The notes under the pieces were generated by a model that saw only the letters and a program-made list of their open reading frames with translations, had not been told where the DNA came from and did no database searches. DNA of 64,000 nucleotides from Treponema sp. CETP13. Its GTDB lineage: Bacteria > Spirochaetota > Spirochaetia > Treponematales > Treponemataceae. This document shows positions 62,024 to 64,000 of this stretch, in pieces. The stretch spans positions 1 to 64,000 of the forward strand of contig MLPZ01000005.1 in assembly GCA_001885315.1 (NCBI GenBank). Reading direction: 5' to 3'. The translations under genes were made by a program, and so were the position numbers. The stretch's first letter is position 1. Each line of letters starts with the position of its first letter.

Positions 62024-62935
62024 TTAGAGTTCTTCATAACTAGAAATTTGCCAAGGTTCACGCAATAAATACAGCTCTCTCTCGAGTAAAATGCCATTTC
62101 TGCGAGGATAATCATACCCTCGGCTAGCATTTATACATTGTGATATAAAATGAACAGAACGATCTATCGATACAGGTAAACTTTCCCCTTTTAACAATGA
62201 ACCTATCATAACGCTTGCAAAGGTATCTCCTGTTCCTGGATACGAACCAGGAAGTCGATTTGCAGATATTTTCCAATAACTATCTGTATCACGTTGATAT
62301 GCTGCAGTACATAAGAAATCAGAATTATGTGCATCGGGTAAACTTGTAATTACAACAGTATTTGGTCCCATATCTGAAAGTGATTTTAAGAAAAACTTCA
62401 TATCTTCATTATGAAAAGCATGTGGTATTTTTTTATCTAAAAGCAAAGAAGCCTCGGTAACATTAGGCACAATGATATCTGCTTTTGCAATAAGATGTCG
62501 CATTTGCGGAACCATTGCAGGATCTATTGACTGATATAAACTACCATCATCTCCCATCACAGGATCTACCACAACAAGGGTATCAGAAAGTCCTGTAACC
62601 ACTTTCCCATTTTGCTTTCCTTTTTTAATCGCAAATTCATCAATAATATTTAATACTATATCTGCTTGTTTAGGAGACCCTAAAAAGCCAGAATAAATTG
62701 CATCAAAGGTTAATCCTAATTTCTTCCAATGAGCTACATATTCTAACATGGTATCTGTTAGATCATGGAATGAATAATTAGAAAAACCACCAGAATGTGT
62801 CGATAAAATAGCTGTCGGAATAGGACATACTTGTACACCCATACTCGATAAAGTAGGAATAATTGCGGTTAATGAAGCACGACCAAAACCTGATAAATCA
62901 TGAATTGCTGCTACTTTCTTTACATTAGGTTGCAT
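62024..62935 (-). CDS. Pyridoxamine/pyridoxal kinase
   Basis: A 303-residue ribokinase-fold enzyme. It starts VAAIHDLSGFGRASLTAIIP, then has PTAILSTHSGGF, DAIYSGFLGSP, VVVDPVMGDDGSLY and the late catalytic region LPGSYPGTGDTFASVMIG, in which Asp is the base. This pattern is typical of PdxY-like pyridoxamine kinases. It salvages vitamin B6. AGAGG precedes the ATG. It abuts the end of the EAL gene and lies 8 bp after the radical SAM gene, likely co-transcribed with that gene. Confidence 0.92.
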   Translation of the reverse strand: MQPNVKKVAAIHDLSGFGRASLTAIIPTLSSMGVQVCPIPTAILSTHSGGFSNYSFHDLTDTMLEYVAHWKKLGLTFDAIYSGFLGSPKQADIVLNIIDEFAIKKGKQNGKVVTGLSDTLVVVDPVMGDDGSLYQSIDPAMVPQMRHLIAKADIIVPNVTEASLLLDKKIPHAFHNEDMKFFLKSLSDMGPNTVVITSLPDAHNSDFLCTAAYQRDTDSYWKISANRLPGSYPGTGDTFASVMIGSLLKGESLPVSIDRSVHFISQCINASRGYDYPRRNGILLERELYLLREPWQISSYEEL

Positions 62936-62943
62936 AATACCTC

Positions 62944-63876
62944 TTAATTTGCTCTATATGTTATAATTCCTTTATATTCTGTTGCTGTGACAGTTTTGTC
63001 GGAATTAAGTTGAGTAAAAACTATTGCTTTTTTTTTGCCTGAAACGTTGCGCGTATCAAGGAAATTTTCAACTTCAAATTTATTCATTGGATGACGCAAA
63101 ATTATACTATGTAAGGCTTCGAAATCATCTACAATATCACTCGCAAATCCAGTCGAAACAAGTGCATCAATAGCAGTTCCTCCTAGAGCTTCTGCAAATT
63201 TTGCAACAACAGCATGTGAAGTAGGTTCAACAAAAGATTCTGCAGGAGGTCTCACCGGAGTATTCACATAGAGACGGTTGTGTTTTATATTTGATATAAT
63301 ACTCGAAAAAGCAGACAAGGCCTCATCTGAATCGTTTTGGCCATGTACTAGCATAATTTCAATCCAGTGTTGTCCTTTGTATTCTTGTCCAAATTTAATA
63401 AGACCATCTAATACTGTATCAAAAGCTAACCTCCCATAGGGACGATCAATAGATTTCCAGCTTTTTTTATTATAGCCATCTAATGACGGCAACACAATAT
63501 CTGCCTTAGCGCTTTCTTTTCTTACCTGGTCATCATAAAAAAGGGCTGCATTTGTAATAAGTGCAACAGGTTTATCTGTAAAAGTTTTTATTAAATCTAT
63601 TAATTCACCTAATCCAGCATAAAGAGTAGGCTCGCCCTCCCCGACAATGCTTACAACATCAATCGCTTTATTTTTTTCTAAGGCTTTTTTTACTTGATCT
63701 GCTATTTCTTTTACCGGATAGAACAGTTCCCGTTTATTAGTCATGCAGTTTGTCCGACCCAACTGACAATATGTACAACTATAATTACAAGTTTTTTCAG
63801 GAATGGGACTTACTCCTAAAGATAATCCCAGTCTTCTAGATGGCACTGGTCCAAAAACATGTGTGTTATTACTCAT
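62944..63876 (-). CDS. Radical SAM protein
   Basis: A 310-residue protein. The cluster motif is CNYSCTYCQLG (residues 30-40), preceded by FGPVPSRRLGLSLGVSP. The SAM-binding region is VSIVGEGEPTLYAGLGELI. This corresponds to the COG0731-type group related to wyosine-synthesis and glycyl-radical-activating enzymes. The C-terminal domain is not recognised. AAGGAAG lies before the ATG. The substrate is unknown. Confidence 0.87.
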   Translation of the reverse strand: MSNNTHVFGPVPSRRLGLSLGVSPIPEKTCNYSCTYCQLGRTNCMTNKRELFYPVKEIADQVKKALEKNKAIDVVSIVGEGEPTLYAGLGELIDLIKTFTDKPVALITNAALFYDDQVRKESAKADIVLPSLDGYNKKSWKSIDRPYGRLAFDTVLDGLIKFGQEYKGQHWIEIMLVHGQNDSDEALSAFSSIISNIKHNRLYVNTPVRPPAESFVEPTSHAVVAKFAEALGGTAIDALVSTGFASDIVDDFEALHSIILRHPMNKFEVENFLDTRNVSGKKKAIVFTQLNSDKTVTATEYKGIITYRAN

Positions 63877-63904
63877 AAACTGAACTTCCTTAGCTTTATA
63901 TACT

Positions 63905-64000
63905 TTACGTATTATCTTTATTTTTTAATCTCATACGAATAGTTAAAAACAATTGATCTAAAAGTTTTTTTGTGTTTTCAGTTGTAATAGAATATAAAAT
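63905..64000 (-). CDS. C-terminal end of an unidentified gene
   Basis: An open frame enters from beyond 64000 on the minus strand and gives the residues LLDQLFLTIRMRLKNKDNT before a TAA at 63905-63907. It would be the gene upstream of the radical SAM gene, with a 28-bp gap. Too little remains to identify it. Confidence 0.45.
   Translation of the reverse strand: MLYSITTENTKKLLDQLFLTIRMRLKNKDNT

Overview
The window is an AT-rich bacterial chromosome segment that looks like a spirochaete, most likely Treponema or a close relative. The signs are a Gram-negative-type envelope (TolC-like outer-membrane protein, HlyD-like adaptor, lipoboxes), a DUF115/MptE-like protein, a Gld-type ABC operon with a DUF4340 partner, and a chemoreceptor, all in a low-GC background. 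This assignment rests on gene content only; no 16S rRNA is present. Most genes have clear Shine-Dalgarno sequences, but about six have none and carry a -10 hexamer 6-7 nt before the ATG, which suggests leaderless mRNAs.

Layout. 1-3370: an IS3-family element cuts off the 5' end of a chemoreceptor gene; an IS66-like remnant and several inverted repeats follow. 3369-16045: a 12.7-kb genomic island lies between an 86-bp direct repeat made of the 3' part of tRNA-Pro(CGG) plus flank; the intact tRNA is at the right end and no integrase remains. The island holds a decayed AbiE toxin-antitoxin pair and a double-glycine peptide (bacteriocin-like) secretion locus. That locus has a membrane LuxR-type regulator, an unknown protein, three phased palindromes, a C39-peptidase ABC exporter, two precursor peptides each behind the same 205-bp leader, a two-lobed aspartyl-protease lipoprotein, a GNAT enzyme, other lipoprotein or truncated genes, a GyrI-like protein behind a G9 tract, and the HlyD/TolC parts that complete a type I route.

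16.2-29.1 kb: a DMT transporter, an amino-sugar cluster (GNAT, ROK regulator, GH20 hexosaminidase, nagA, nagB), an Fe-S flavoprotein, an encapsulin with its ferritin-like cargo, an Fe-dependent alcohol dehydrogenase with a TetR regulator, small unknown genes, an exported FAH-family protein and tRNA-Asp. 29.3-40.9 kb: a parvulin-like chaperone, a DUF115 protein, pgk, an ATPase/cNMP-binding signalling protein, a ModF-like ABC ATPase, a TauE-type permease, an NFACT protein and the NAD(P)HX repair enzyme.

41.1-50.8 kb: an opuC osmolyte transporter with one in-frame stop codon in each of its two genes; a lrp-MFS-MFS-folA operon divergent from aspA; and gpmI. 50.9-64 kb: ferredoxin, aldo/keto reductase, a 7TM-PAS-ATPase sensor, a LysR regulator, an orphan DNA methyltransferase, a four-gene Gld-type ABC operon, a GGDEF/EAL protein, pyridoxamine kinase, a radical SAM protein and the end of one more gene. 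The most unusual part is the 3.4-16 kb island. Its peptide locus combines a complete two-membrane export system, duplicated leader cassettes, an aspartyl protease and a possible phase-variable G tract.
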